Assembly (NCBI RefSeq): GCF_032854445.1
Contig: NW_027018241.1
Location: 1-53,016, forward strand
Direction: 5' to 3'
Length of the DNA stretch: 53,016 nt
DNA from: Liolophura sinensis
Lineage: Eukaryota > Mollusca > Polyplacophora > Chitonida > Chitonidae
Numbering within the stretch: position 1 is the stretch's first letter; every line of letters starts with the position of its first letter. The notes beneath the pieces are model-generated. The model saw only the letters and a list, made by a program, of their open reading frames with translations, was not told the origin of the DNA and did no database searches. A program made the position numbers and the translations under genes. This document shows, piece after piece, positions 12,952 through 26,009 of the stretch.

Positions 12952-13501
12952 AGATGCGGAATTGGCCCAGGCATCGGCAGCTGTTTAAAAAATTGCAAAT
13001 TTCCCTGGTTTCCATGGAGTAAGAGCCGTTGCTGGGCACGTGACTATGACATCAATGATCATTCAATTGTCGCTACAGCCAAAAGTATTATTCGAAGAGC
13101 AACGCGGTTTGCACCATTCGATTTCTCGTGACAAAATACGTCGGATTAGCCTCTTACCAGCAGCACTGGAACAGTTTTTCCACTTTTGCATTTTTGCCTG
13201 GTCTTTTTGTTAATTGAAATCGGATACACTGTACTATGCACAATCGCGACTGGTCGTTACTATATTCAACTTTTTACTATACGTTATGTGCCCTTCGGTA
13301 GCCCAGAAGACGTCAAATCTTTGGGCTAAGCCCATTTAACTCATCCAGCAATTGTCTTACTTTTAAGTCCAAGACAATCTCAATGTCTTTATCTACGTGT
13401 AGAAAAACCACACCATTCGTACATAAAAAACACAATGTACTAGATACAGTCTGCTGTAAAAAGTACAACTGATCACTGAACCACATCTATAAGGCTCTAA
13501 T

Positions 13502-14602
13502 AGATGCGGAATTGGGCCAGGCATCGGCAGCTGTTAAAAAATTGCATATTTCCCTGGTTTCCATTGAGTAAGAGCCGTTGCTGGGCACGTGACTATGACA
13601 TCAATGATCATTCAATTGTGGCTACAGCCAAAAGTAATGGTCGGAGAGCAACGCGGTTTGCACCATTCGATTTCTCGTCACAAAATACGTCGGATTAGCC
13701 TCTTACCAGCAGCACTGGAACAGTTTTTCCACTTTTGCATTTTTGCCTGGTCTTTTTGTTAATTTGAAATCGGATACAATCTACTATGTACAATCGCGAC
13801 TGGTCATGACTATATTCAACTTTTGACTATAAGTTATGTGCCCTTCTGTAGCCCAGAAGACGTCAAATCTTTGGGCTAAACCCATAAAACTCACCCAGCA
13901 ATTGTCTTACTTCTAAGTCCAAGACAATCTCAATGTCTTTATCTACGTGTAGAAAAACCACACCATTTGTACATAAAAAACACAAGGTACTAGATACAGT
14001 CTGCTGTAAAAAGTACAACTGATCACTGACCCACATCAATAAGGTTCTAAAAGATGCGGAATTGGCCCAGGCATCGGCAGCTGTTTAAAAAATTGCAAAT
14101 TTCCCTGGTTTCCATGGAGTAAGAGCCGTTGCTGGGCACGTGACTATAACATCAATGATCATTCAATTGTCGCTACAGCCAAAAGTAATGGTCGGAGAGC
14201 AACGCGGTTTGCACCATTCGATTTCTCGTGACAAAATACGTCGGATTAGCCTCTTACCAGCAGCACTGGAACAGTTTTTCCACTTTTGCATTTTTGCCTG
14301 GTCTTTTTGTTAATTTGAAATCGGATACAATCTACTATGTACAATCGCGACTGGTCATGACTATATTCAACTTTTGACTATAAGTTATGTGCCCTTCTGT
14401 AGCCCAGAAGACGTCAAATCTTTGGGCTAAACCCATAAAACTCACCCAGCAATTGTCTTACTTCTAAGTCCAAGACAATGTCAATGTCTTTATCTACGTG
14501 TAGAAAAACCACACCATTTGTACATAAAAAACACAAGGTACTAGATACAGTCTGCTGTAAAAAGTACAACTGATCACTGACCCACATCAATAAGGTTCTA
14601 AA
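13502..14602. repeat. Pair of class B' monomers (25 and 26)
   Basis: These two adjacent units are B-like but carry GGTCATGAC, GACTATAAG and AAACCCATAAAACTC in place of the usual B states. The change in AAACCCA alters the right arm of the conserved dyad. The same B'-B' pair recurs at 17904, 20606 and 23308 through HOR amplification. Single B' units occur at 29264, 36415, 46317 and 51264. Unit 25 has CCATTGAG in place of CCATGGAG, which removes the NcoI-like site. Confidence 0.88.
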
Positions 14603-15014
14603 AGATGCGGAATTGGCCCAGGCATCGGCAGCTGTTTAAAAAATTGCAAATTTCCCTGGTTTCCATGGAGTAAGAGCCGTTGCTGGGCACGTGACTATGA
14701 CATCAATGATCATTCAATTGTCGCTAGAGCCAAAAGTATTTTTCGGAGAGCAACGCGGTTTGCACCATTCGATTTCTCGTGACAAAATACGTCGGATTAG
14801 CCTCTTACCAGCAGCACTGGAACAGTTTTTCCACTTTTGCATTTTTGCCTGGTCTTTTTGTTAATTGAAATCGGATACACTGTACTATGCACAATCGCGA
14901 CTGGTCGTTACTATATTCAACTTTTAACTATACGTTATGTGCCCTTCGGTAGCCCAGAAGACGTCAAATCTTTGGGCTAAGCCCATTTAACTCATCCAGC
15001 AATTTTCTTACTTC

Positions 15015-18000
15015 TAAGTCCAAGACAATCTCAATGTCTTTATCTACGTGTAGAAAAACCACACCATTCGTACATAAAAAACACAATGTACTAGATACAG
15101 TCTGCTGTAAAAAGTACAACTGATCACTGAACCACATCAATAAGGTTCTAAAAGATGCGGAATTGGGCCAGGCATCGGCAGCTGTTTAAAAAATTGCAAA
15201 TTTCCCTGGTTTCCATGGAGTAAGAGCCGTTGCTGGGCACGTGACTATGACATCAATGATCATTCAATTGTCGCTACAGCCAAAAGTATTGGTCGGAGAG
15301 CAACGCGGTTTGCACCATTCGATTTCTCGTCACAAAATACGTCGGATTAGCCTCTTACCAGCAGCACTAGAACAGTTTTTCCACTTTTGCATTTTTGCCT
15401 GGTCTTTTTGTTAATTGAAATCGGATACAATTTACTATGTACAATCGCGACTGGTCATTACTATATTCAACTTTTGACTGTAAGTTATGTGCCCTTCTGT
15501 AGCCCAGAAGACGTCAAATCTTTGGGCTAAGCCCATTTAACTCACCCAGCAATTGTCTTACTTCTAAGTCCAAGACAATCTCAATGTCTTTATCTACGTG
15601 TAGAAAAACCACACCATTTGTACATAAAAAACACAATGTACTAGATACAGTCTGCTGTAAAAAGTACAACTGATCACTGAACCACATCAATAAGGTTCTA
15701 AAAGATGTGGAATTGGCCCAGGCATCGGCAGCTGTTTAAAAAATTGCAAATTTCCCTGGTTTCCATGGAGTAAGAGCCGTTGCTGGGCACGTGACTATGA
15801 CATCAATGATCATTCAATTGTCGCTACAGCCAAAAGTATTGGTCGGAGAGCAACGCGGTTTGCACCATTCGATTTCTCGTGACAAAATACGTCGGATTAG
15901 CCTCTTACCAGCAGCACTGGAACAGTTTTTCCACTTTTGCATTTTTGTTTGGTCTTTTTGTTAATTGAAATCGGATACACTGTACTATGCACAATCGCGA
16001 CTGGTCGTTACTATATTCAACTTTTAACCATACGTTATGTGCCCTTCGGTAGCCCAGAAGACGTCAAATCTTTGGGCTAAGCCCATTTAACTCATCCAGC
16101 AATTGTCTTACTTTTAAGTCCAAGACAATCTCAATGTCTTTATCTACGTGTAGAAAAACCACACCATTCGTACATAAAAAACACAATATACTAGATACAG
16201 TCTACTGTAAAAAGTACAACTGATCACTGACGCACATCAATAAGGTTCTAAAAGATGCGGAAATGGCCCAGGCATCGGCAGCTGTTTAAAAAATTGAGAA
16301 TTTCCCTGGTTTCCATGGAGTAAGAGCCGTTGCTGGGCACGTGACTATGACATCAATGATCATTCAATTGTCGCTACAGCCAAAAGTATTGGTCGGAGAG
16401 CAACGCGGTTTGCACCATTCGATTTCTCGTCACATAATACGTCGGATTAGCCTCTTACTAGCAGCACTGGAACAGTTTTTCTTCTTTTGCATTTTTGTTT
16501 GGTCTTTTTGTTAATTGAAATCGGATACACTGTACTATGCACAATCGCGACTGGTCGTTACTATATTCAACTTTTAACTATACGTTATGTGCCCTTCGGT
16601 AGCCCAGAAGACGTCAAATCTTTGGGCTAAGCCCATTTAACTCATCCAGCAATTGTCTTACTTTTAAGTCCAAGACAATCTCAATGTCTTTATCTACGTG
16701 TAGAAAAACCACACCATTTGTACATAAAAAACACAATGTACTAGATACAGTCTGCTGTAAAAAGTACAACTGATCACTGACCCACATCAATAAGGTTCTA
16801 AAAGATGCGGAATTGGCCAAGGCATCGGCAGCTGTTTAGAAAATTGCAAATTTCCCTGGTTTCCATGGAGTAAGAGCCGTTGCTGGGCACGTGACTATGA
16901 CATCAATGATCATTCAATTGTCGCTACAGCCAAAAGTATTGGTCGGAGAGCAACGCGGTTTGCACCATTCGATTTCTCGTCACAAAATACGTCGGATTAG
17001 CCTCTTACCAGCAGCACTGGAACAGTTTTTCTACTTTTGCATTTTTGCCTGGTCTTTTTGTTAATTTGAAATCGGATACAATCTACTATGTACAATCGCG
17101 ACTGGTCATTACTATATTCAACTTTTGACTGTAAGTTATGTGCCCTTCTGTAGCCCAGAAGACGTCAAATCTTTGGGCTAAGCCCATTTAACTCACCCAG
17201 CAATTGTCTTACTTCTAAGTCCAAGACAATCTCAATGTCTTTATCTACGTGTAGAAAAACCACACCATTTGTACATAAAAAACACAAGGTACTAGATACA
17301 GTCTGCTGTAAAAAGTACAACTGATCACTGACCCACATCAATAAGGTTCTAATAGATGCGGAATTGGCCCAGGCATCGGCAGCTGTTTAAAAAATTGCAA
17401 ATTTCCCTGGTTTCCATGGAGTAAGAGCCGTTGCTGGGCACGTGACTATGACATCAATGATCATTCAATTGTCGCTACAGCCAAAAGTATTATTCGAAGA
17501 GCAACGCGGTTTGCACCATTCGATTTCTCGTGACAAAATACGTCGGATTAGCCTCTTACCAGCAGCACTGGAACAGTTTTTCCACTTTTGCATTTTTGCC
17601 TGGTCTTTTTGTTAATTGAAATCGGATACACTGTACTATGCACAATCGCGACTGGTCGTTACTATATTCAACTTTTTACTATACGTTATGTGCCCTTCGG
17701 TAGCCCAGAAGACGTCAAATCTTTGGGCTAAGCCCATTTAACTCATCCAGCAATTGTCTTACTTTTAAGTCCAAGACAATCTCAATGTCTTTATCTACGT
17801 GTAGAAAAACCACACCATTCGTACATAAAAAACACAATGTACTAGATACAGTCTGCTGTAAAAAGTACAACTGATCACTGAACCACATCTATAAGGCTCT
17901 AATAGATGCGGAATTGGGCCAGGCATCGGCAGCTGTTAAAAAATTGCATATTTCCCTGGTTTCCATTGAGTAAGAGCCGTTGCTGGGCACGTGACTATGA

Positions 18001-19447
18001 CATCAATGATCATTCAATTGTGGCTACAGCCAAAAGTAATGGTCGGAGAGCAACGCGGTTTGCACCATTCGATTTCTCGTCACAAAATACGTCGGATTAG
18101 CCTCTTACCAGCAGCACTGGAACAGTTTTTCCACTTTTGCATTTTTGCCTGGTCTTTTTGTTAATTTGAAATCGGATACAATCTACTATGTACAATCGCG
18201 ACTGGTCATGACTATATTCAACTTTTGACTATAAGTTATGTGCCCTTCTGTAGCCCAGAAGACGTCAAATCTTTGGGCTAAACCCATAAAACTCACCCAG
18301 CAATTGTCTTACTTCTAAGTCCAAGACAATCTCAATGTCTTTATCTACGTGTAGAAAAACCACACCATTTGTACATAAAAAACACAAGGTACTAGATACA
18401 GTCTGCTGTAAAAAGTACAACTGATCACTGACCCACATCAATAAGGTTCTAAAAGATGCGGAATTGGCCCAGGCATCGGCAGCTGTTTAAAAAATTGCAA
18501 ATTTCCCTGGTTTCCATGGAGTAAGAGCCGTTGCTGGGCACGTGACTATAACATCAATGATCATTCAATTGTCGCTACAGCCAAAAGTAATGGTCGGAGA
18601 GCAACGCGGTTTGCACCATTCGATTTCTCGTGACAAAATACGTCGGATTAGCCTCTTACCAGCAGCACTGGAACAGTTTTTCCACTTTTGCATTTTTGCC
18701 TGGTCTTTTTGTTAATTTGAAATCGGATACAATCGACTATGTACAATCGCGACTGGTCATGACTATATTCAACTTTTGACTATAAGTTATGTGCCCTTCT
18801 GTAGCCCAGAAGACGTCAAATCTTTGGGCTAAACCCATAAAACTCACCCAGCAATTGTCTTACTTCTAAGTCCAAGACAATGTCAATGTCTTTATCTACG
18901 TGTAGAAAAACCACACCATTTGTACATAAAAAACACAAGGTACTAGATACAGTCTGCTGTAAAAAGTACAACTGATCACTGACCCACATCAATAAGGTTC
19001 TAAAAGATGCGGAATTGGCCCAGGCATCGGCAGCTGTTTAAAAAATTGCAAATTTCCCTGGTTTCCATGGAGTAAGAGCCGTTGCTGGGCACGTGACTAT
19101 GACATCAATGATCATTCAATTGTCGCTAGAGCCAAAAGTATTTTTCGGAGAGCAACGCGGTTTGCACCATTCGATTTCTCGTGACAAAATACGTCGGATT
19201 AGCCTCTTACCAGCAGCACTGGAACAGTTTTTCCACTTTTGCATTTTTGCCTGGTCTTTTTGTTAATTGAAATCGGATACACTGTACTATGCACAATCGC
19301 GACTGGTCGTTACTATATTCAACTTTTAACTATACGTTATGTGCCCTTCGGTAGCCCAGAAGACGTCAAATCTTTGGGCTAAGCCCATTTAACTCATCCA
19401 GCAATTTTCTTACTTCTAAGTCCAAGACAATCTCAATGTCTTTATCT
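15015..19447. repeat. HOR 8-mer (4402 bp), copy 2
   Basis: This covers monomers 28-35, with starts at 15153, 15703, 16253, 16803, 17354, 17904, 18454 and 19005 and the same class order as copy 1. It diverges at 19448, where TATCTGCG replaces TATCTACG. From 17678 onward its last three monomers (B' B' A) also form the start of the 2702-bp HOR, so the two HOR families overlap in the same DNA. Confidence 0.93.
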
Positions 19448-20379
19448 GCGTGTAGAAAAACCACACCATTTGTACATAAAAAACACAAAGTACTAGATAC
19501 AGTCTGCTGTAAAAAGTACAACTGATCACTGACCCACATCAATAAGGTTCTAATAGATGCGGAATTGGGCCAGGCATCGGCAGCTGTTAAAAAATTGCAT
19601 ATTTCCCTGGTTTCCATGGAGTAAGAGCCGTTGCTGGGCACGTGACTATGACATCAATGATCATTCAATTGTCGCTACAGCCAAAAGTATTGGTCGGAGA
19701 GCAACGCGGTTTGCACCATTCGATTTCTCGTCACAAAATACGTCGGATTAGCCTCTTACCAGCAGCACTGGAACAGTTTTTCCACTTTTGCATATTTGCC
19801 TGGTCTTTTTGTTAATTGAAATCGGATACACTGTACTATGCACAATCGCGACTGGTCGTTACTATATTCAACTTTTAACTATACGATATGTGCCCTTCGG
19901 TAGCCCAGAAGACGTCAAATCTTTGGGCTAAGCTCATTTAACTTATCTACGTGTAGAAAAACCACACCATTTGTACATAAAAAACACAAGGTACTAGATA
20001 CAGTCTGCTGTAAAAAGTACAACTGATCACTGAACCACATCAATAAGGTTCTAAAAGATGCGGAATTGGCCCAGGCATCGGCAGCTGTTTAAAAAATTGC
20101 AAATTTCCCTGGTTTCCATGGAGTAAGAGCCGTTGCTGGGCACGTGACTATGACATCAATGATCATTCAATTGTCGCTACAGCCAAAAGTATTGGTCGGA
20201 GAGCAACGCGGTTTGCACCATTCGATTTCTCGTGACAAAATACGTCGGATTAGCCTCTTACCAGCAGCACTGGAACAGTTTTTCCACTTTTGCATTTTTG
20301 CCTGGTCTTTTTGTTAATTGAAATCGGATACACTGTACTATGCACAATCGCGACTGGTCGTTACTATATTCAACTTTTA
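17678..20379. repeat. HOR 5-mer (2702 bp), copy 1
   Basis: This covers monomers 33-37, with starts at 17904, 18454, 19005, 19555 and 20056 and classes B' B' A A A. The fourth unit is the 501-bp deletion form. Base p matches p+2702 from 17678 onward; at 17677 this copy has T where 20379 has A. I saw only one private substitution in this copy, 18735 G. The left three monomers also belong to the second 8-mer copy. Confidence 0.93.
19555..20055. repeat. Deleted monomer 36 (501 bp)
   Basis: The unit lacks 48 bp relative to a 549-bp copy. The sequence jumps from CATTTAACT to TATCTACG at about 19943/19944, removing the CATCC...GTCTT stretch that normally follows the dyad. It also has AAGCTCA where others have AAGCCCA, changing the right arm of the dyad. 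It keeps the E-box and the left dyad arm. The same junction in three other units shows one deletion event followed by amplification. Confidence 0.92.
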
Positions 20380-20605
20380 ACTATACGTTATGTGCCCTTC
20401 GGTAGCCCAGAAGACGTCAAATCTTTGGGCTAAGCCCATTTAACTCATCCAGCAATTGTCTTACTTTTAAGTCCAAGACAATCTCAATGTCTTTATCTAC
20501 GTGTAGAAAAACCACACCATTCGTACATAAAAAACACAATGTACTAGATACAGTCTGCTGTAAAAAGTACAACTGATCACTGAACCACATCTATAAGGCT
20601 CTAAT
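20056..20605. repeat. Reference class A monomer (550 bp)
   Basis: A clean unit chosen to describe class A: TTAATTGAAATCGG, CACTGTACTATGCAC, GGTCGTTAC, TTAACTATACG, TTCGGTAG, CTCATCC, CTTTTAAG and ATTCGTAC. Its end carries the variant GAACCACATCTATAAGGCTCTAAT that leads into the following B' unit. Confidence 0.9.
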
Positions 20606-23081
20606 AGATGCGGAATTGGGCCAGGCATCGGCAGCTGTTAAAAAATTGCATATTTCCCTGGTTTCCATTGAGTAAGAGCCGTTGCTGGGCACGTGACTAT
20701 GACATCAATGATCATTCAATTGTGGCTACAGCCAAAAGTAATGGTCGGAGAGCAACGCGGTTTGCACCATTCGATTTCTCGTCACAAAATACGTCGGATT
20801 AGCCTCTTACCAGCAGCACTGGAACAGTTTTTCCACTTTTGCATTTTTGCCTGGTCTTTTTGTTAATTTGAAATCGGATACAATCTACTATGTACAATCG
20901 CGACTGGTCATGACTATATTCAACTTTTGACTATAAGTTATGTGCCCTTCTGTAGCCCAGAAGACGTCAAATCTTTGGGCTAAACCCATAAAACTCACCC
21001 AGCAATTGTCTTACTTCTAAGTCCAAGACAATCTCAATGTCTTTATCTACGTGTAGAAAAACCACACCATTTGTACATAAAAAACACAAGGTACTAGATA
21101 CAGTCTGCTGTAAAAAGTACAACTGATCACTGACCCACATCAATAAGGTTCTAAAAGATGCGGAATTGGCCCAGGCATCGGCAGCTGTTTAAAAAATTGC
21201 AAATTTCCCTGGTTTCCATGGAGTAAGAGCCGTTGCTGGGCACGTGACTATAACATCAATGATCATTCAATTGTCGCTACAGCCAAAAGTAATGGTCGGA
21301 GAGCAACGCGGTTTGCACCATTCGATTTCTCGTGACAAAATACGTCGGATTAGCCTCTTACCAGCAGCACTGGAACAGTTTTTCCACTTTTGCATTTTTG
21401 CCTGGTCTTTTTGTTAATTTGAAATCGGATACAATCTACTATGTACAATCGCGACTGGTCATGACTATATTCAACTTTTGACTATAAGTTATGTGCCCTT
21501 CTGTAGCCCAGAAGACGTCAAATCTTTGGGCTAAACCCATAAAACTCACCCAGCAATTGTCTTACTTCTAAGTCCAAGACAATGTCAATGTCTTTATCTA
21601 CGTGTAGAAAAACCACACCATTTGTACATAAAAAACACAAGGTACTAGATACAGTCTGCTGTAAAAAGTACAACTGATCACTGACCCACATCAATAAGGT
21701 TCTAAAAGATGCGGAATTGGCCCAGGCATCGGCAGCTGTTTAAAAAATTGCAAATTTCCCTGGTTTCCATGGAGTAAGAGCCGTTGCTGGGCACGTGACT
21801 ATGACATCAATGATCATTCAATTGTCGCTAGAGCCAAAAGTATTTTTCGGAGAGCAACGCGGTTTGCACCATTCGATTTCTCGTGACAAAATACGTCGGA
21901 TTAGCCTCTTACCAGCAGCACTGGAACAGTTTTTCCACTTTTGCATTTTTGCCTGGTCTTTTTGTTAATTGAAATCGGATACACTGTACTATGCACAATC
22001 GCGACTGGTCGTTACTATATTCAACTTTTAACTATACGTTATGTGCCCTTCGGTAGCCCAGAAGACGTCAAATCTTTGGGCTAAGCCCATTTAACTCATC
22101 CAGCAATTTTCTTACTTCTAAGTCCAAGACAATCTCAATGTCTTTATCTGCGTGTAGAAAAACCACACCATTTGTACATAAAAAACACAAAGTACTAGAT
22201 ACAGTCTGCTGTAAAAAGTACAACTGATCACTGACCCACATCAATAAGGTTCTAATAGATGCGGAATTGGGCCAGGCATCGGCAGCTGTTAAAAAATTGC
22301 ATATTTCCCTGGTTTCCATGGAGTAAGAGCCGTTGCTGGGCACGTGACTATGACATCAATGATCATTCAATTGTCGCTACAGCCAAAAGTATTGGTCGGA
22401 GAGCAACGCGGTTTGCACCATTCGATTTCTCGTCACAAAATACGTCGGATTAGCCTCTTACCAGCAGCACTGGAACAGTTTTTCCACTTTTGCATATTTG
22501 CCTGGTCTTTTTGTTAATTGAAATCGGATACACTGTACTATGCACAATCGCGACTGGTCGTTACTATATTCAACTTTTAACTATACGATATGTGCCCTTC
22601 GGTAGCCCAGAAGACGTCAAATCTTTGGGCTAAGCTCATTTAACTTATCTACGTGTAGAAAAACCACACCATTTGTACATAAAAAACACAAGGTACTAGA
22701 TACAGTCTGCTGTAAAAAGTACAACTGATCACTGAACCACATCAATAAGGTTCTAAAAGATGCGGAATTGGCCCAGGCATCGGCAGCTGTTTAAAAAATT
22801 GCAAATTTCCCTGGTTTCCATGGAGTAAGAGCCGTTGCTGGGCACGTGACTATGACATCAATGATCATTCAATTGTCGCTACAGCCAAAAGTATTGGTCG
22901 GAGAGCAACGCGGTTTGCACCATTCGATTTCTCGTGACAAAATACGTCGGATTAGCCTCTTACCAGCAGCACTGGAACAGTTTTTCCACTTTTGCATTTT
23001 TGCCTGGTCTTTTTGTTAATTGAAATCGGATACACTGTACTATGCACAATCGCGACTGGTCGTTACTATATTCAACTTTTA
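20380..23081. repeat. HOR 5-mer (2702 bp), copy 2
   Basis: This covers monomers 38-42 (20606, 21156, 21707, 22257 with 501 bp, 22758). It repeats copy 1 with CCATTGAG near 20667, CTATAACATC near 21249, TTTTTCGGAG near 21842, TCTGCGTG near 22147 and CATATTTGCC near 22492. No private substitution was noticed in this copy. Confidence 0.93.
22257..22757. repeat. Deleted monomer 41 (501 bp)
   Basis: The 48-bp deletion junction and AAGCTCA change are the same as at 19555, here at about 22645/22646, exactly 2702 bp downstream. It is copied with the 5-mer HOR. Confidence 0.92.
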
Positions 23082-25938
23082 ACTATACGTTATGTGCCCT
23101 TCGGTAGCCCAGAAGACGTCAAATCTTTGGGCTAAGCCCATTTAACTCATCCAGCAATTGTCTTACTTTTAAGTCCAAGACAATCTCAATGTCTTTATCT
23201 ACGTGTAGAAAAACCACACCATTCGTACATAAAAAACACAATGTACTAGATACAGTCTGCTGTAAAAAGTACAACTGATCACTGAACCACATCTATAAGG
23301 CTCTAATAGATGCGGAATTGGGCCAGGCATCGGCAGCTGTTAAAAAATTGCATATTTCCCTGGTTTCCATTGAGTAAGAGCCGTTGCTGGGCACGTGACT
23401 ATGACATCAATGATCATTCAATTGTGGCTACAGCCAAAAGTAATGGTCGGAGAGCAACGCGGTTTGCACCATTCGATTTCTCGTCACAAAATACGTCGGA
23501 TTAGCCTCTTACCAGCAGCACTGGAACAGTTTTTCCACTTTTGCATTTTTGCCTGGTCTTTTTGTTAATTTGAAATCGGATACAATCTACTATGTACAAT
23601 CGCGACTGGTCATGACTATATTCAACTTTTGACTATAAGTTATGTGCCCTTCTGTAGCCCAGAAGACGTCAAATCTTTGGGCTAAACCCCTAAAACTCAC
23701 CCAGCAATTGTCTTACTTCTAAGTCCAAGACAATCTCAATGTCTTTATCTTCGTGTAGAAAAACCACACCATTTGTACATAAAAAACACAAGGTACTAGA
23801 TACAGTCTGCTGTAAAAAGTACAACTGATCACTGACCCACATCAATAAGGTTCTAAAAGATGCGGAATTGGCCCAGGCATCGGCAGCTGTTTAAAAAATT
23901 GCAAATTTCCCTGGTTTCCATGGAGTAAGAGCCGTTGCTGGGCACGTGACTATAACATCAATGATCATTCAATTGTCGCTACAGCCAAAAGTAATGGTCG
24001 GAGAGCAACGCGGTTTGCACCATTCGATTTCTCGTGACAAAATACGTCGGATTAGCCTCTTACCAGCAGCACTGGAACAGTTTTTCCACTTTTGCATTTT
24101 TGCCTGGTCTTTTTGTTAATTTGAAATCGGATACAATCTACTATGTACAATCGCGACTGGTCATGACTATATTCAACTTTTGACTATAAGTTATGTGCCC
24201 TTCTGTAGCCCAGAAGACGTCAAATCTTTGGGCTAAACCCATAAAACTCACCCAGCAATTGTCTTACTTCTAAGTCCAAGACAATGTCAATGTCTTTATC
24301 TACGTGTAGAAAAACCACACCATTTGTACATAAAAAACACAAGGTACTAGATACAGTCTGCTGTAAAAAGTACAACTGATCACTGACCCACATCAATAAG
24401 GTTCTAAAAGATGCGGAATTGGCCCAGGCATCGGCAGCTGTTTAAAAAATTGCAAATTTCCCTGGTTTCCATGGAGTAAGAGCCGTTGCTGGGCACGTGA
24501 CTATGACATCAATGATCATTCAATTGTCGCTAGAGCCAAAAGTATTTTTCGGAGAGCAACGCGGTTTGCACCATTCGATTTCTCGTGACAAAATACGTCG
24601 GATTAGCCTCTTACCAGCAGCACTGGAACAGTTTTTCCACTTTTGCATTTTTGCCTGGTCTTTTTGTTAATTGAAATCGGATACACTGTACTATGCACAA
24701 TCGCGACTGGTCGTTACTATATTCAACTTTTAACTATACGTTATGTGCCCTTCGGTAGCCCAGAAGACGTCAAATCTTTGGGCTAAGCCCATTTAACTCA
24801 TCCAGCAATTTTCTTACTTCTAAGTCCAAGACAATCTCAATGTCTTTATCTGCGTGTAGAAAAACCACACCATTTGTACATAAAAAACACAAAGTACTAG
24901 ATACAGTCTGCTGTAAAAAGTACAACTGATCACTGACCCACATCAATAAGGTTCTAATAGATGCGGAATTGGGCCAGGCATCGGCAGCTGTTAAAAAATT
25001 GCATATTTCCCTGGTTTCCATGGAGTAAGAGCCGTTGCTGGGCACGTGACTATGACATCAATGATCATTCAATTGTCGCTACAGCCAAAAGTATTGGTCG
25101 GAGAGCAACGCGGTTTGCACCATTCGATTTCTCGTCACAAAATACGTCGGATTAGCCTCTTACCAGCAGCACTGGAACAGTTTTTCCACTTTTGCATATT
25201 TGCCTGGTCTTTTTGTTAATTGAAATCGGATACACTGTACTATGCACAATCGCGACTGGTCGTTACTATATTCAACTTTTAACTATACGATATGTGCCCT
25301 TCGGTAGCCCAGAAGACGTCAAATCTTTGGGCTAAGCTCATTTAACTTATCTACGTGTAGAAAAACCACACCATTTGTACATAAAAAACACAAGGTACTA
25401 GATACAGTCTGCTGTAAAAAGTACAACTGATCACTGAACCACATCAATAAGGTTCTAAAAGATGCGGAATTGGCCCAGGCATCGGCAGCTGTTTAAAAAA
25501 TTGCAAATTTCCCTGGTTTCCATGGAGTAAGAGCCGTTGCTGGGCACGTGACTATGACATCAATGATCATTCAATTGTCGCTACAGCCAAAAGTATTGGT
25601 CGGAGAGCAACGCGGTTTGCACCATTCGATTTCTCGTGACAAAATACGTCGGATTAGCCTCTTACCAGCAGCACTGGAACAGTTTTTCCACTTTTGCATT
25701 TTTGCCTGGTCTTTTTGTTAATTGAAATCGGATACACTGTACTATGCACAATCGCGACTGGTCGTTACTATATTCAACTTTTAACTATACGTTATGTGCC
25801 CTTCGGTAGCCCAGAAGACGTCAAATCTTTGGGCTAAGCCCATTTAACTCATCCAGCAATTGTCTTACTTTTAAGTCCAAGACAATCTCAATGTCTTTAT
25901 CTACGTGTAGAAAAACCACACCATTCGTACATAAAAAA
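23082..25938. repeat. HOR 5-mer (2702 bp), copy 3 with a short overrun
   Basis: This covers monomers 43-47 (23308, 23858, 24409, 24959 with 501 bp, 25460). Identity to copy 2 runs to 25938. At 25939 the base is A where the partner has C, starting the ACATAAAAAAAACAATG variant that marks the following monomers. Two private substitutions were seen, 23690 C and 23751 T. With copies 1 and 2, the tract totals about 8.26 kb, or 3.06 HOR units. Confidence 0.93.
24959..25459. repeat. Deleted monomer 46 (501 bp)
   Basis: Third copy of the deletion junction, at about 25347/25348, again 2702 bp after the previous one and with the same AAGCTCA substitution. Confidence 0.92.
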
Positions 25939-26009
25939 AACAATGTACTAGATACAGTCTGCTGTAAAAAGTACAACTGATCACTGACCCACATCAATAA
26001 GGTTCTAAT

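Larger units (their letters stand above)
10613..15014. repeat. HOR 8-mer (4402 bp), copy 1
   Basis: This covers monomers 20-27, with starts at 10751, 11301, 11851, 12401, 12952, 13502, 14052 and 14603 and class order B A A B A B' B' A. Comparing base p with p+4402, I read identity from 10613 to 15045 against 15015 to 19447, with only two substitutions (10967 G versus 15369 A; 14333 T versus 18735 G). Private marks shared by both copies are AGATGTGG at 11301, ACAATATAC near 11783, TTGAGAATTT near 11891, CACATAATAC near 12029, TTATTCGAAG near 13088 and CTATAACATC near 14145. Near-identity over 4.4 kb means a recent tandem duplication, recent homogenisation, or an assembly artefact. Confidence 0.93.
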
